Positions 41,254-51,887 are shown, counted from the first letter of the stretch. The stretch: 64,000 nucleotides of DNA from Porticoccus sp038143955 (GCA_038143955.1 JAYQMT010000005.1:930001-994000); one strand, 5' to 3'. Numbers and translations: made by a program. Notes: a model not told the origin generated them from the letters alone.

Positions 41254-42546
41254 TTGAACGACACCTCCATAGAACTACTATTTTCAATTCTTGCAGGCTT
41301 GATAATACTATCAGCATTTTTTTCCAGCTCAGAAACCGCAATGATGTCTCTAAATCGGTATAGATTGGATCATCTCAAAAAAAACCATCATGGTGCACGA
41401 AAAGCCCACAAGCTTCTGAAGCGGCCAGACAGACTTATTGGTATTATTTTAATTGGGAACAACCTCACTCATATTCTTTGTTCAGCAATTGCAACAGTAA
41501 TAGCATTCCGGCTTTATGGCGATGCTGGTATATTTATCGGCACAATACTATTGACATTAGCAGTACTCATATTTGCCGAAGTAACCCCAAAAACGGTAGC
41601 AGCTTTACATCCAGAGGGTATCGCCTTTTTCTCTAGCCACATTCTTAAACCTCTATTAATATTATTTTACCCATTTGTATGGTTGGTAAATCAACTTTCA
41701 AATGGTTTGTTAAGGGTATTTGGTATCAATCCGAATAAAAGTAGAGATGATGGTTTAAGTAAAGATGAGCTCAGGACAGTTGTAGGGGTGTCTAGCAAAA
41801 AAATACCCGAGCAAGAAAATATGCTAATAAACATTTTAGATCTTGAGGAGATTACAGTTAACGACATTATGGTGCCACGTAATGAGATTGTAGGGCTTAA
41901 TCTTGATAATAAGAAAGATGGCATCCTCGACACTATAATAAATTGCGGCTATACGCGTATTCCAATTTTTAGAGGTGACATTAATCAGATTGAAGGAATC
42001 CTTCATAAGAAAAATGTCCCTAGATTACTTCGCATGGGGGGAGAGGGTCTTACGCAAAAAGCTATCAAAAGATTTGCTCGAGAACCATATTTTGTACCAA
42101 AAAATACCCCACTTAATAAGCAGTTATTAAACTTTAAGCTCAATCAACGGCGTATAGCAGTCGTTGTTGACGAATACGGTGAGATTGAAGGACTGGTCAC
42201 CCTGGAGGATATTCTAGAGGAAATTGTTGGGGACTTCACTACCAATAAAGCTGAAGATGAAAACCCTGGTATGGCTATAATCAAGAATGATTTTTTTGAA
42301 ATTGACGGATCTCAAACTATACGAGAAATAAACAAGGAAGCTAACTGGGATCTTCCCACTGACGGTCCAAAAACATTAAGTGGTCTAGTGCTTGAGTATC
42401 TTGAAAATATACCAGATGGTAATGTGTCACTGACTATTGAAAATTATCGTATTGAGACAATTTCACTAAGCGACAAAAGTGTTACAAAGTTACAAGTGAA
42501 GCAACTGATGAAAAAAATTGAACAGGAAGAGGAGGATGATATCTAG
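41254..42546 (+). CDS. CNNM/CorC-type membrane protein with CBS pair
   Basis: Begins at a TTG (MNDTSIELLFSIL). The order is a DUF21 (CNNM) membrane domain to about residue 190 with FFSSSETAMMSLNRYRL and FAEVTPKTVAA, a CBS pair (VNDIMVPRNEIVGL; VVDEYGEIEGLVTLEDILEEI), and a C-terminal CorC_HlyC domain. 430 residues. The family is linked to magnesium or cobalt efflux and resistance; substrate here is inferred only. It lies after the ypjD-like gene, a pairing common in gammaproteobacteria. Confidence 0.88.
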   Translation: MNDTSIELLFSILAGLIILSAFFSSSETAMMSLNRYRLDHLKKNHHGARKAHKLLKRPDRLIGIILIGNNLTHILCSAIATVIAFRLYGDAGIFIGTILLTLAVLIFAEVTPKTVAALHPEGIAFFSSHILKPLLILFYPFVWLVNQLSNGLLRVFGINPNKSRDDGLSKDELRTVVGVSSKKIPEQENMLINILDLEEITVNDIMVPRNEIVGLNLDNKKDGILDTIINCGYTRIPIFRGDINQIEGILHKKNVPRLLRMGGEGLTQKAIKRFAREPYFVPKNTPLNKQLLNFKLNQRRIAVVVDEYGEIEGLVTLEDILEEIVGDFTTNKAEDENPGMAIIKNDFFEIDGSQTIREINKEANWDLPTDGPKTLSGLVLEYLENIPDGNVSLTIENYRIETISLSDKSVTKLQVKQLMKKIEQEEEDDI

Positions 42547-42598
42547 CGATATCTCCAGAGTGACAAAAAACCCAGTCGCAGTACATTAAAATGCTACT

Positions 42599-42781
42599 TT
42601 AGGCAAAAGGATTATTTTTTTTTGCTCTTTGAGAAGAAATTTCTATCACCTCATGTCGCTCAGTATCATCCATTAACATCCATTCTCTGATTTCCCGAGA
42701 GTTACGGTAACATCCGATACAAAGATCTTCTTCATTCATAGAGCAAACTGAAACACATGGTGATTGAATCATGCCAGACAT
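42599..42781 (-). CDS. DUF1289 cysteine-motif protein
   Basis: Small protein of 60 residues if started at the ATG at 42781 (GGA 8 bases upstream; MSGMIQSPC). The pattern SPCVSVCSMNEEDLCIGCYR gives four cysteines in the DUF1289 arrangement, followed by REIREWMLMDDTERHEVI. Function is unknown; metal binding is likely from the cysteines. The open frame extends 15 codons further upstream without similarity. Confidence 0.85.
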   Translation of the reverse strand: MSGMIQSPCVSVCSMNEEDLCIGCYRNSREIREWMLMDDTERHEVIEISSQRAKKNNPFA

Positions 42782-42928
42782 TTTTTTCCAAAAGTTTAAA
42801 TATAGTTTTTTTAAATTATTAACCAAATTTTACTAGGTTACAACATGAAAATTCTGTTGCATAGACATCACAATTCTCGCTCACATTTATATATACTTAA
42901 TACCTAATAATTTTAACGGCAAAGTCTT

Positions 42929-43417
42929 ATGAATTTTTGTAGCAACTGCGGGAGCCCAACTAGTCAAAGGATACCTCTTGGGGATAATAAAAATCGTGAT
43001 GTTTGTATTAAATGTGGTGCTATTTTTTACCAAAACCCAAAAATTATAGCTGGATGTGTTCCGACATTTGATGACAAAGTATTATTATGCAAAAGGGCTA
43101 TAGAGCCACGCTCTGGTTTCTGGACGCTTCCAGCTGGTTTTATGGAAAATCATGAAACTTGCTTAGAAGCCGCACTTCGCGAATCCGAAGAGGAAGCCAA
43201 TACTCATATCAACAATCCAACTTTATATGGAATCTTTGATTTACCTCACATCAGTCAAGTATATATATTTTATCAGGGTGAAGTCATTGATGGACTATTT
43301 AGTCCGGGGATTGAATCACTTGAAGTTAAGCTATTTAAAGAAAATGATATTCCTTGGAAAAACCTAGCATTTCCTGTGATAGATATTATGCTTCAACATC
43401 ACTTCAAAAAAAAATAA
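42929..43417 (+). CDS. Nudix hydrolase with N-terminal zinc ribbon
   Basis: A zinc ribbon (CSNCGSP near residue 4 and CIKCG near 29) precedes a Nudix domain. The Nudix box GFMENHETCLEAALRESEEEA fits GX5EX7REXXEE, with PAGF before it. 162 residues. It resembles small Nudix proteins of the NudC-like zinc-ribbon class but is shorter than NudC. Substrate unknown. It converges on purA. Confidence 0.88.
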   Translation: MNFCSNCGSPTSQRIPLGDNKNRDVCIKCGAIFYQNPKIIAGCVPTFDDKVLLCKRAIEPRSGFWTLPAGFMENHETCLEAALRESEEEANTHINNPTLYGIFDLPHISQVYIFYQGEVIDGLFSPGIESLEVKLFKENDIPWKNLAFPVIDIMLQHHFKKK

Positions 43418-43545
43418 AGCATGCAGATATCTGTACCGCAACAATAAATAAGTCTTGGATAAATAATCCATCTTCTGAATGAAAGATATTTTGTAGGATT
43501 TAGTGCTTATTATTTCGCCAAAAAATCTATATGTGCTGTTTCATA

Positions 43546-44838
43546 TCACCCAAATGGGTGATTCAAAATAATTGTTTCTGATCGATCGGGGCCTGTGGAT
43601 ATAATATCAATTGGGATATCTAGGAGGTCCTCAATCCTTTTGATATATTTTTTAGCATTAGCTGGAAGGTCGCTAAGCTTCTTAATTCCTACTGTTGTCT
43701 CTTTCCAGCCAGAGATTTCTTCATATTCAGGTACTAAATTTTTGTAGTCATCTGCATGTCTCGGAAGGGCCGTTTTTTTTCCATCCATGTCCAAATATCC
43801 GGTACATATTTTAATTATTTTAATACCATCCAAAACATCTAATTTTGTGAGGCATATTCCAGAAATAGAGTTGATATATACAGCTTGCTGAAGAGCTACA
43901 ATATCTAACCAACCACATCGTCGTTCTCTTCCAGTGGTCGCACCTGTTTCATGTCCTTTTTTACTCAGATACACTCCTAAATCACAAAACAGTTCTGTAG
44001 GGAAAGGTCCAGACCCAACTCGCGTTGTATAGGCCTTAGTAATACCCAGAACATGATCTAAATAAAGGGGGCCAAATCCACTACCTATGGCTGCAGACCC
44101 TGCAGTAGTATTTGAAGAGGTTACAAAAGGATAAGTACCATGATCAATATCTAATAGCGAGCCTTGTGCACCCTCAAACATTATATTTTTTTTAGACTCT
44201 CTAGCTAAGTGCAAAGTACTGGTTACATCACTAACCATAGCCTTTAAATTTTCTGCCCAATATACTGATTTAGTGAGTGTTTCATCATAACTAATAGATT
44301 TCTCACCATAAAATGAAGTAAGCACAAAATTATGGTAATCCATTAGTTCTTTAAGTTTAATTGAAAATTTATCTTTGTTGAATATATCACCGAGTCTAAG
44401 ACCTCGCCGAGCAACTTTATCCTCGTATGCCGGACCAATTCCTCTACCAGTGGTTCCAATTTTAGACTGACCTTTAGCTCGTTCTCTAGCTTTATCTAGA
44501 GCTATGTGCACAGGCAGAATAAGTGGGCATGATGGGGAAATTTTAAGTCTCTCCCTGACTGGTATACCCTGTTGATTTAATTCATCCATCTCTGATAAAA
44601 GAGCATCGGGGGATAAAACAACGCCATTTCCAATCAAACAATTTACATCAGCACGCAAAATACCAGATGGAATTAGGTGAAGAACTGTTTTTTTCCCATC
44701 AATAACTAGAGTATGTCCAGCATTATGTCCTCCTTGAAATCTGACTACAAGATTAGCTTGATCAGTTAACAGATCAACAATTTTACCTTTGCCTTCGTCC
44801 CCCCACTGAGAACCAAGTACCACTACATTCTTGCCCAT
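43546..44838 (-). CDS. purA: Adenylosuccinate synthetase
   Basis: Makes adenylosuccinate from IMP, aspartate and GTP. It starts MGKNVVVLGSQWGDEGKGKI (GTP P-loop variant). Other strings are RFQGGHNAGHTLVI, KIGTTGRGIGPAYEDK, EGAQGSLLDIDHGTYPFVTS and TTGRERRCGWLDIVAL. 430 residues, intact. It follows hisZ, as in Pseudomonas-type genomes. Confidence 0.97.
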   Translation of the reverse strand: MGKNVVVLGSQWGDEGKGKIVDLLTDQANLVVRFQGGHNAGHTLVIDGKKTVLHLIPSGILRADVNCLIGNGVVLSPDALLSEMDELNQQGIPVRERLKISPSCPLILPVHIALDKARERAKGQSKIGTTGRGIGPAYEDKVARRGLRLGDIFNKDKFSIKLKELMDYHNFVLTSFYGEKSISYDETLTKSVYWAENLKAMVSDVTSTLHLARESKKNIMFEGAQGSLLDIDHGTYPFVTSSNTTAGSAAIGSGFGPLYLDHVLGITKAYTTRVGSGPFPTELFCDLGVYLSKKGHETGATTGRERRCGWLDIVALQQAVYINSISGICLTKLDVLDGIKIIKICTGYLDMDGKKTALPRHADDYKNLVPEYEEISGWKETTVGIKKLSDLPANAKKYIKRIEDLLDIPIDIISTGPDRSETIILNHPFG

Positions 44839-44866
44839 TTTTTTCTCTAAACTAGTTGAAAGTTGA

Positions 44867-46047
44867 CTATATTGGAACTACTTGAAACTCATTACCTACT
44901 AAGATTAACTGACGATCACATCCTAGCTCATGAAAATTTACCTCTTGACCATCAAATCCCATCACAACACGATTACCAGAAAGGCGTAATTTTTCAATAG
45001 CTCGATACTGATCACTCTCATTTGTAGCTGGTACGAATATACCTTTGGCTATAGAGTTTTCACTTCTATTCAGCTGAACAAGTGTTTTTAAACTCATATT
45101 AAAACCGGTAGCAGACCGTGATCTGCCAAAACTTTTTCCTACATGGTCGTATCTGCCGCCGTTACCGATAGCTTGTCCTGCTCCTGGAGCATAAGCAGCA
45201 AACACTATCCCTGTATGGTAATGGTAGCCGCGTAATTCACTCAGATCAAAGCAAATCTCAATATTAGGGCTGCTTTCTTTCAGGGTATCTGCCACAGATT
45301 GAAGCTCATCTATAGCTAACTCAACCTCTACAGGAGCATCTGATAATAGTGTGCGTGCGGTGTCAAGTATTGAAACGTCTCCTACCAGATTAACAAGAGA
45401 CCGGATCATTTTTGCATAAACTGAATTATCAAGATTTGAGTCAATCCATGTATTTAGTTGAGGAATAGATTTACTTTGGACAAGATTGAACAATTCTTTT
45501 TCTTTTGGTCTGACAAACTAAGTGCCTTAAGCAAACTTTCGTATATAGTTACATGACCGATATCCAATCGGAGATTTTGTAAATCGACCAACTCCAACGT
45601 TTCCATCATCAGCTTGATTACCTCAACGTCTGCTGCTAGTCCAGGCTCACCATATAGCTCTACACCAATTTGGATAGGAGAACGACTCTCTAAAGGATGA
45701 CGAGGTATGGTATAAAGGACTGGTCCTGCGTAACATAAACGACTTGGCCCCTTACGTTTTAAGCTGTGCGCATCCATGCGACTAGTCTGGGGTGTCATAT
45801 CTGCACGAACACCCATTGTCCTTCCGCTGACTTGATCAGTTAATTTAAACGTCATCAGATCGAGGTCTGATCCAGTTCCGCTTAAAAGTGATTCAGTAAA
45901 CTCGACTAATGGTGGCACGACTAAATCATAACCCCAAGAATGAAAAAGATCTAAAGCTTGTCGGCGCAAGCTCTCCATTTTAATTGCCTGTTTTGGCAAA
46001 ACATCTTCAATTCCATCTGGCAATAACCACTGATTTATTTCAGTCAT
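44867..46047 (-). CDS. hisZ: ATP phosphoribosyltransferase regulatory subunit HisZ (one frameshift)
   Basis: HisRS-like paralogue lacking aminoacylation that activates short-form HisG. The N-terminal part has WLLPDGIEDVLP, MTFKLTDQVSGRTMGVRADM and TPQTSRMDAH. The C-terminal part has ICFDLSELRGYHYHTGIVFAAY and IGNGGRYDHVGKSFGRS. One A is missing at T5 45497-45501; corrected length is about 393 residues. Its presence predicts a short HisG elsewhere. The location between hflC and purA supports HisZ over HisS. Confidence 0.93.
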
Positions 46048-46191
46048 TGATTTATCCGTTTATCAAAAATTAGCTGAGTGCTAACAAAACAAAAATTCTG
46101 CTGGCCATCCGTTTTACTATAACCATAAGTACTTATTTTTATTTTTCAACTAACCACTTTAACTAGGTAACAGAATGGTCATATTTTAATA

Positions 46192-47061
46192 TCATTCACC
46201 TTTTTGGCTATTTAGATATCTAAAGAAATCACTCTTTGGATCCACTAAAAGTACGTCGCCTTTATTTGAAAAAGATTTCCCGTACGCAGTCAAGCTTCTA
46301 ATAAAAGCATAGAATTCTGGGTTTTTAGTGTAAGCGTCAGCATAAGTAGAGGTAGCTTGAGCATCACCCTGACCTTTTGTTTCCTCTGCGATTCTGTATG
46401 CATTGGCTAATAGTACTGTTTTCTGTCGATCTGCATCTGCTCGAATTTTTTCGGCTTGCTCTCCACCTTCTGAACGAAGAATTCTAGCTTCTTTTTCTCG
46501 CTCCGCTTTCATTCTTCTATAGACCTGCTCACTAACCTCTGGTGGCAAATCAATTCCTTTAATTCTAACGTCTACTACCTCGACACCTAAAGTTTGACGA
46601 ACTGTAAGATTGAGTTTATCTGCCAAGTTTTTCATTAGCTGATCTCTTTCACCAGATACAACCTCTTGCAAAGTTCTTGCACCAAATTGATTTCGCAAAC
46701 CATCATTGACTCGGCTAGCTAATCTCTCCTGTGCAACAAGAAAATTGCCTCCTGTTGATCTGTAGTAAACATCTACATCCACGATACGCCACTTAGAAAA
46801 TGCATCCACTATTAGTCTTTTCTTTTCTACAGTGAAAAAACTTGCTGGATCAGCATCAAGCGTAAGAACTCGAGCGTCAAACTTTCTAACCTTGTCAACA
46901 AAAGGAATTTTATAGTGCAATCCTGGCTGAATATCTGTTTCTATGAGACGACCAAATCTCAATTTAACAGCAAGCTCTGTTTCTTGAATGACATATAAAG
47001 TACTAGTTGCAACTAAGGTTAATGCTAGTGCAAAAACTATAGATAAGTTACGCTTAGACAT
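46192..47061 (-). CDS. hflC: Protease modulator HflC
   Basis: Membrane-anchored SPFH protein that forms a cage with HflK around FtsH. An N-terminal helix (LSIVFALALTLVATSTLYVI) is followed by the SPFH domain VKLRFGRLIETDIQPGLHYKIP and a long helical part with MKAEREKEARILRSEGGEQA. 289 residues. The start directly abuts the hflK stop, indicating coupling. Confidence 0.95.
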   Translation of the reverse strand: MSKRNLSIVFALALTLVATSTLYVIQETELAVKLRFGRLIETDIQPGLHYKIPFVDKVRKFDARVLTLDADPASFFTVEKKRLIVDAFSKWRIVDVDVYYRSTGGNFLVAQERLASRVNDGLRNQFGARTLQEVVSGERDQLMKNLADKLNLTVRQTLGVEVVDVRIKGIDLPPEVSEQVYRRMKAEREKEARILRSEGGEQAEKIRADADRQKTVLLANAYRIAEETKGQGDAQATSTYADAYTKNPEFYAFIRSLTAYGKSFSNKGDVLLVDPKSDFFRYLNSQKGE

Positions 47062-48186
47062 TTAACGGCCCCCCCTTGATCTTGATGAGTTCTGGCGATT
47101 AGGCTGATCGTAGCTCTGGTTAACGCTGTTTGACCCGTAAGGTGGAAGCTTAACGTTGCTTTTACTGGACTCCATAATTTTATCTAAAGGCAAATAAAGC
47201 ATATTATTTCCTCCTTCTACGTCAACTAGTACCTTTGTGCTGTTACCCATGACTTGCTCCATAGTATCTAGATATATTCTTTGGCGAGTAACTTGTGGTG
47301 CTTTATTGTATTCAGATAGTAATAACTCGAATCTTTTCGACTCACCCTCTGCTTCAGCTACCACCTGTTCTTTGTACCCATTAGCCTCTTCGATCTGACG
47401 CTGAGCCTGACCTCTAGCTTCAGGAATTATTCCATTAGAATAAGTTTGAGCTTCATTAATGAGTCTTTCTTTATCCTCTCGTGCTTTAATGACATCATCA
47501 TAAGCAGCCTTAACCTGACTGGGTGGCCTAGCTTCTTGAATGTTTATTTTTCTTACTTTTATGCCTGTGCCGTAGTTATCGAGATAAGTTTGAAGTCTGA
47601 GTTGAACCTCATCACCGATTTTAAGTCGGCCAGTAGACACAACTTCATCCAATTTGCTACTTCCAACTACATGGCGCAATGCGCTATCTGATGCTTGTTT
47701 TAAACTGAGTTCGGGATCCTTAACATTAAGAACAAAAGCCTTCACGTCACTGATATTGTATTGCACAGTTATAGGTAGCTCTACAATATTCTCATCTTCT
47801 GTGAGCATTTGTCCCCTGCTAGAATATTGACGCTCTTCTGTGACTCGGACTTTAGTTATCCTGTCTATAAGGGAGGGATTCCAATGCAAGCCAGGCCCCA
47901 TGGTGTCTAAATATTTACCAAGGCGCAAAACAACCGCCTGTTCCTTCTCATCGACTTGGTAAAAACCGGATATAGACCAACCAATTACAAGTACTATAAG
48001 AAAAATACCAAAAATACTTTTGCCACCTTGATTATTAGATTTCTTGTCTGCATTACCGGCACCGCCAAAGATTCCACTTATACGTGATCGTAACTTTTTA
48101 AGTGCTTCATCTATATCGGGGGGACCCTGATTACCGGTGTTGCCACCCCAGGGATCCTTTCCATTACCAGGTTCATTCCAGGCCAT
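47062..48186 (-). CDS. hflK: FtsH modulator HflK
   Basis: Partner of HflC. Start at ATG 48186 (MAWNEPGNGKDPWGG) with GGAG 7 bases upstream. A Gly-rich cytoplasmic N-terminus, one membrane helix (SIFGIFLIVLVIGWSISGFY), an SPFH domain (AVVLRLGKYLDTMGPGLHWN) and a helical C-terminal part with a Ser/Asn/Arg-rich tail. About 374 residues. Confidence 0.95.
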   Translation of the reverse strand: MAWNEPGNGKDPWGGNTGNQGPPDIDEALKKLRSRISGIFGGAGNADKKSNNQGGKSIFGIFLIVLVIGWSISGFYQVDEKEQAVVLRLGKYLDTMGPGLHWNPSLIDRITKVRVTEERQYSSRGQMLTEDENIVELPITVQYNISDVKAFVLNVKDPELSLKQASDSALRHVVGSSKLDEVVSTGRLKIGDEVQLRLQTYLDNYGTGIKVRKINIQEARPPSQVKAAYDDVIKAREDKERLINEAQTYSNGIIPEARGQAQRQIEEANGYKEQVVAEAEGESKRFELLLSEYNKAPQVTRQRIYLDTMEQVMGNSTKVLVDVEGGNNMLYLPLDKIMESSKSNVKLPPYGSNSVNQSYDQPNRQNSSRSRGGR

Positions 48187-48280
48187 AATAATCTCCAAAT
48201 ATCTCTTATAAATTCAAAATTCCGTTAATTGTTAATTGTACCTTTACGCCAACTAAATAACATTAAATCAATATTATTAT

Positions 48281-49573
48281 TTAACGCTCTTCACTCAATT
48301 GGTTAGAATTAATCTTTGCCTCCTTTAATATGCGTTTATAGTTAGCTTTTGGAGTCTTTACCTCCAGTAAAAAATCTCCATTCTCTCCAGGTTTTTCATC
48401 CAAAACTACATTATTTGTATACAAGATAGACCTTAATTTTCCCATACTTTGGTTAAGTCTGATTTTTTTTGACATCATATCTTCGGCTAATATCTCAGAT
48501 ATAGCTTGAAATAGAAGGTCACATCCAAAACCTGTTTGAGCTGATAACCAAACTGAAGTTGGTCTGCCATTCTCATCTCTAACTATTCTCTCTTTAAATT
48601 GATCAACAAGATCAATTTTGTTGTAGATAATTAATGTTGGCAAACCTATTGCCCCAATTTCAGATAATACGTCATTGACATGCTTGATATTAATTTTTCG
48701 CAACTCGGATGCTGCATCAACTACATGTAAAAGTAACTTAGCATTTGCAGTTTCTTCAAGTGTTGCCTTAAAAGCTTCTATTAACTTGTGCGGTAAATGG
48801 CTAATAAACCCTACTGTATCAGCAAGAATAACTGGCCCTAAATTATCTAACTGTATACGACGCATAGTTGGGTCAAGTGTCGCAAAAAGTTTATCTGCAA
48901 CATAAACACCCGCCTTTGAAAGGCGATTAAACAGCGTTGACTTTCCTGCATTTGTATATCCAACTAAAGAGATAGTCGGTATCTGTGCCTTTTCACGTGA
49001 TCGCCGACTTTGATTTCTTTGGCTTCTAACTTTTGCTAGCCTTTTTGAAATAGACTTTATTCGATGACGTAATAACCTTCGGTCGGTTTCAAGTTGTGTC
49101 TCACCTGGGCCCCTTAAGCCTATACCGCCCTTTTGACGCTCTAAATGGGTCCAACCGCGAACAAGTCGTGTTGACATATGTTGCAGTTGTGCAAGTTCCA
49201 CCTGAAGTTTTCCCTCGTGTGTAAGTGCCCTTTGAGCGAAAATATCCAGGATTAACCTTGTTCTGTCTAATACTCGGCATTCCAACTCACTCTCGAGGTT
49301 TCTCTCTTGGCTAGGTGACAAACTATGGTTAAATATCACAAGGTTAGCACAGTGCTCCGAAATTAATTGTTTAAGCTCGTCTAATTTTCCTTTACCGATA
49401 AAATACCTGGGATTAGGTGCACCTTTAGAGCCGATTAATAAAGATGCAGGAACACCTCCCGCTGAGATCACTAGTTCTTCGAATTCTTTTGGATCCTCCG
49501 GTTCGGTCTCACTATGAAGATTCAGATGAACTAAGATTGCGAGCTCACCGGAACTAGGGCGATCAAAAAACAA
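48281..49573 (-). CDS. hflX: Ribosome-associated GTPase HflX
   Basis: Splits stalled ribosomes. Starts at TTG (MFFDRPSSGELAILVHL). The N-terminal HflX domain has GKGKLDELKQLI and RTRLILDIFAQRALTHEGK; the linker has GGIGLRGPGETQLETDRR; the G domain has SLVGYTNAGKSTLFNRLS, DTVGFISHLPHKL and YNKIDLVD. 430 residues, intact. It lies downstream of hfq. Confidence 0.96.
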   Translation of the reverse strand: MFFDRPSSGELAILVHLNLHSETEPEDPKEFEELVISAGGVPASLLIGSKGAPNPRYFIGKGKLDELKQLISEHCANLVIFNHSLSPSQERNLESELECRVLDRTRLILDIFAQRALTHEGKLQVELAQLQHMSTRLVRGWTHLERQKGGIGLRGPGETQLETDRRLLRHRIKSISKRLAKVRSQRNQSRRSREKAQIPTISLVGYTNAGKSTLFNRLSKAGVYVADKLFATLDPTMRRIQLDNLGPVILADTVGFISHLPHKLIEAFKATLEETANAKLLLHVVDAASELRKINIKHVNDVLSEIGAIGLPTLIIYNKIDLVDQFKERIVRDENGRPTSVWLSAQTGFGCDLLFQAISEILAEDMMSKKIRLNQSMGKLRSILYTNNVVLDEKPGENGDFLLEVKTPKANYKRILKEAKINSNQLSEER

Positions 49574-49619
49574 TTTAACGTTGGCTCTTTGTTTTAAATT
49601 TGAACACTACTTGTATCAA

Positions 49620-49844
49620 CTATTCAACCTCTGGTAGATTTACATTTTGAGCAGGCACAATAGTCGAGATGGCATGCTTATATACCATCTGATTCACTGT
49701 ATTTTTGAGAACTATTACAAACTGATCAAAGGATTCCACTTTTCCTTGTAATTTTATTCCATTTACCAAAAAAACAGATACAGGGATCTTATCTCTTCGT
49801 AAAGTATTTAAGAAAGGGTCCTGAAGATTATGACCTTTTGACAC
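49620..49844 (-). CDS. hfq: RNA chaperone Hfq
   Basis: Hexameric Sm-like protein for sRNA pairing. The GTG at 49844 gives MSKGHNLQDPFLNTLRRDKI; AAGAGG lies just upstream. Sm1 (VSVFLVNGIKLQGKVESFD) and Sm2 (YKHAISTIVP) are present. It has about 74 residues, so almost none of the long C-terminal tail of E. coli Hfq. The order miaA-hfq-hflX is standard. Confidence 0.95.
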   Translation of the reverse strand: MSKGHNLQDPFLNTLRRDKIPVSVFLVNGIKLQGKVESFDQFVIVLKNTVNQMVYKHAISTIVPAQNVNLPEVE

Positions 49845-49891
49845 ACACACCTCTTTAAAATTAAAAAAATCTTAATGTTCTAACTATAATA

Positions 49892-50908
49892 CTACTGACA
49901 AATATTGGTGTATATATTTTGTCGTTTTAATATACTCAGACAATCAGATAGTACTTTATTATCAGAGTAATCCTTATCGTCGTTGGAACGATCTATTTGT
50001 ATTTTTTGTAAATGGGGCCATTTTTTTAGCCAAGTTAACTGTCGCTTTGCAAGCTGCCTAGTCGCAGCATTACTTAAGTCAGCTATTTCATTGTAATTAA
50101 TTGTGCCTGATAAATAACTCCACATTTGTTTGTAGCCTGCAGCCCTCATTGCGGGTAGATTAACATTTAAATCAGATCTCTCGTGAAGCAACCTAACCTC
50201 TGCTTCAAAACCTGCATCGAGTATTTTCTTAAATCTTTTTTCAATTCGCTCGTGTAGATAAGCCCTTTCTGATGGAATTAATGCAATTTGAATGATTCTA
50301 TAACTATCAGATATAGGTATTATTTTACCGCCATATTTTTTTTGGTCTTTTTTAATAGCTGATGGTGTTTGACCTGTTATATAGAAAATTTCAAGAGCAC
50401 GCTGAATACGCTGTGAGTTATTTGGGTGTAATTCTTTTGCTAACTCAGGATCAATTTTTTTGAGTTTTTTATGCAAGTGTGGCCATCCATAAAGAAGGGC
50501 ATCAGCTTCTATTTTTTTTCTCATAGAGAAATCTGCGGGCGGGTTATCTGCTAAACCTTCTAGCAAGGCCTTAAAATATAGCATGGCCCCACCTACTAAA
50601 AGTGGAATTCTTCCTTGACCAACAATGTCTTTCATTTCTTTTTGTGCATCTATCACAAAATCTGCAACAGAGTAAGGTTCAGATGGATCTCTGATATTTA
50701 TAAGCCTATGTCTAATTTTATTCAAAATCTCTTCAGTCGGTTTTGCTGAACCTACATCCATTCCTTTGTAGACTTGAGAAGAATCAACATTAATTATTTC
50801 AACAGGAAGATGTTTATGAAGGTCTATTGCTAAATCTGTCTTACCTGATGCGGTTGGCCCCATAAGAAATATAGCTACTGGTTTTTCATTCTTTGGTCGT
50901 TCAATCAT
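49892..50908 (-). CDS. miaA: tRNA dimethylallyltransferase MiaA
   Basis: Adds dimethylallyl to A37 of tRNAs reading U-starting codons. The start at 50908 overlaps the epmA stop by 8 bases and gives MIERPKNEKPVAIFLMGPTA. P-loop GPTASGKTDLAIDL, then NVDSSQVYKGMDVGSAKP, LVGGAMLYFKALLEGLADNP and the C-terminal TRQLAKRQLTWLKKW. About 338 residues. A longer open frame upstream lies inside epmA. Confidence 0.95.
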   Translation of the reverse strand: MIERPKNEKPVAIFLMGPTASGKTDLAIDLHKHLPVEIINVDSSQVYKGMDVGSAKPTEEILNKIRHRLINIRDPSEPYSVADFVIDAQKEMKDIVGQGRIPLLVGGAMLYFKALLEGLADNPPADFSMRKKIEADALLYGWPHLHKKLKKIDPELAKELHPNNSQRIQRALEIFYITGQTPSAIKKDQKKYGGKIIPISDSYRIIQIALIPSERAYLHERIEKRFKKILDAGFEAEVRLLHERSDLNVNLPAMRAAGYKQMWSYLSGTINYNEIADLSNAATRQLAKRQLTWLKKWPHLQKIQIDRSNDDKDYSDNKVLSDCLSILKRQNIYTNICQ

Positions 50909-51863
50909 TATCCGAGTGAACTCCGGTATAACTAAATGACATAACTTTAGAAATATCATTTAAATCCATCAGCTTCATGATCAATCTGTCTATACCAATG
51001 GCAACACCAGCACAAGCTGGTAACCCATATTTCAAAGAATCCAAGAGATTATTATCTAAGGGTATGATTTTCTTACCTAATTTCTCGCGAATAAATTGGT
51101 CTTTAGCAAAACGGGTTATATGCTCGTCAGGGTCAATCAATTCAACATACCCATTGGCTAACTCTAGATTATCGAGATATAGCTCGAAACGTTGAGCGAC
51201 ATAATTGCCTTCATGATCTTTTTTTTGTTTCGCCAACGCAGATTGACATGCTGGATAGTCGTAAATAAACATCAATCCTTTGGGAAGCTGAGGCTCGATG
51301 CACATACTAAAAATCAAGTCTAAGCAAACACTCCTATCTTCTCCAAAAAAACTAACATCTGAGACTGTTGAAGCTATTTTTTGCAAATCCTCGAGACAAG
51401 CCTCATGAGGGTTCACTCGGACATACTTCTTAAATAAATCTGCATACCTTATTGACTGATAACTAGTACTTACTTTTAACATCTTCATAAGATCTGCTAT
51501 TTCTTTCATTAACTGATTATCGTCAAAATCGAGTCGGTACCATTCTAAGAGAGTAAATTCTGGCTGATGTTTACTACTAATTTCTCCGGCACGAAAGGCT
51601 TTTCCCAAGAAATAAATCGGCCCAGAACCAGAGGCAAGAAGTCTTTTCATAAAATATTCTGGTGAACTCTGCAAATATCTAGTTTCACCATTAACGTTTA
51701 ACTCAAAACAATCAATAAATGGATCAGTAACACCAGTTTTTCCTAGTAATGGTACGTCCATCTCCAAAACTCCCCTACTATAAAAAAAATTTCTTATATT
51801 AGAGAATACATAGGCGCGAAATTTAAGAGCATCATTTGTTGCTGTTGGCTGCCAAGAATTCAC
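50901..51863 (-). CDS. epmA: EF-P lysine ligase EpmA
   Basis: LysRS-like protein without an anticodon domain; it joins beta-lysine to EF-P. Strings are YLQSSPEYFMKRLLASGSGP, FRAGEISSKHQPEFTLLEWY and motif 3 ACAGVAIGIDRLIMKL. 320 residues, normal. Together with efp and epmB nearby it makes a complete EF-P activation set. Confidence 0.95.
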   Translation of the reverse strand: MNSWQPTATNDALKFRAYVFSNIRNFFYSRGVLEMDVPLLGKTGVTDPFIDCFELNVNGETRYLQSSPEYFMKRLLASGSGPIYFLGKAFRAGEISSKHQPEFTLLEWYRLDFDDNQLMKEIADLMKMLKVSTSYQSIRYADLFKKYVRVNPHEACLEDLQKIASTVSDVSFFGEDRSVCLDLIFSMCIEPQLPKGLMFIYDYPACQSALAKQKKDHEGNYVAQRFELYLDNLELANGYVELIDPDEHITRFAKDQFIREKLGKKIIPLDNNLLDSLKYGLPACAGVAIGIDRLIMKLMDLNDISKVMSFSYTGVHSDND

Positions 51864-51887
51864 AAGTAATACTCATTTATTGTTGAA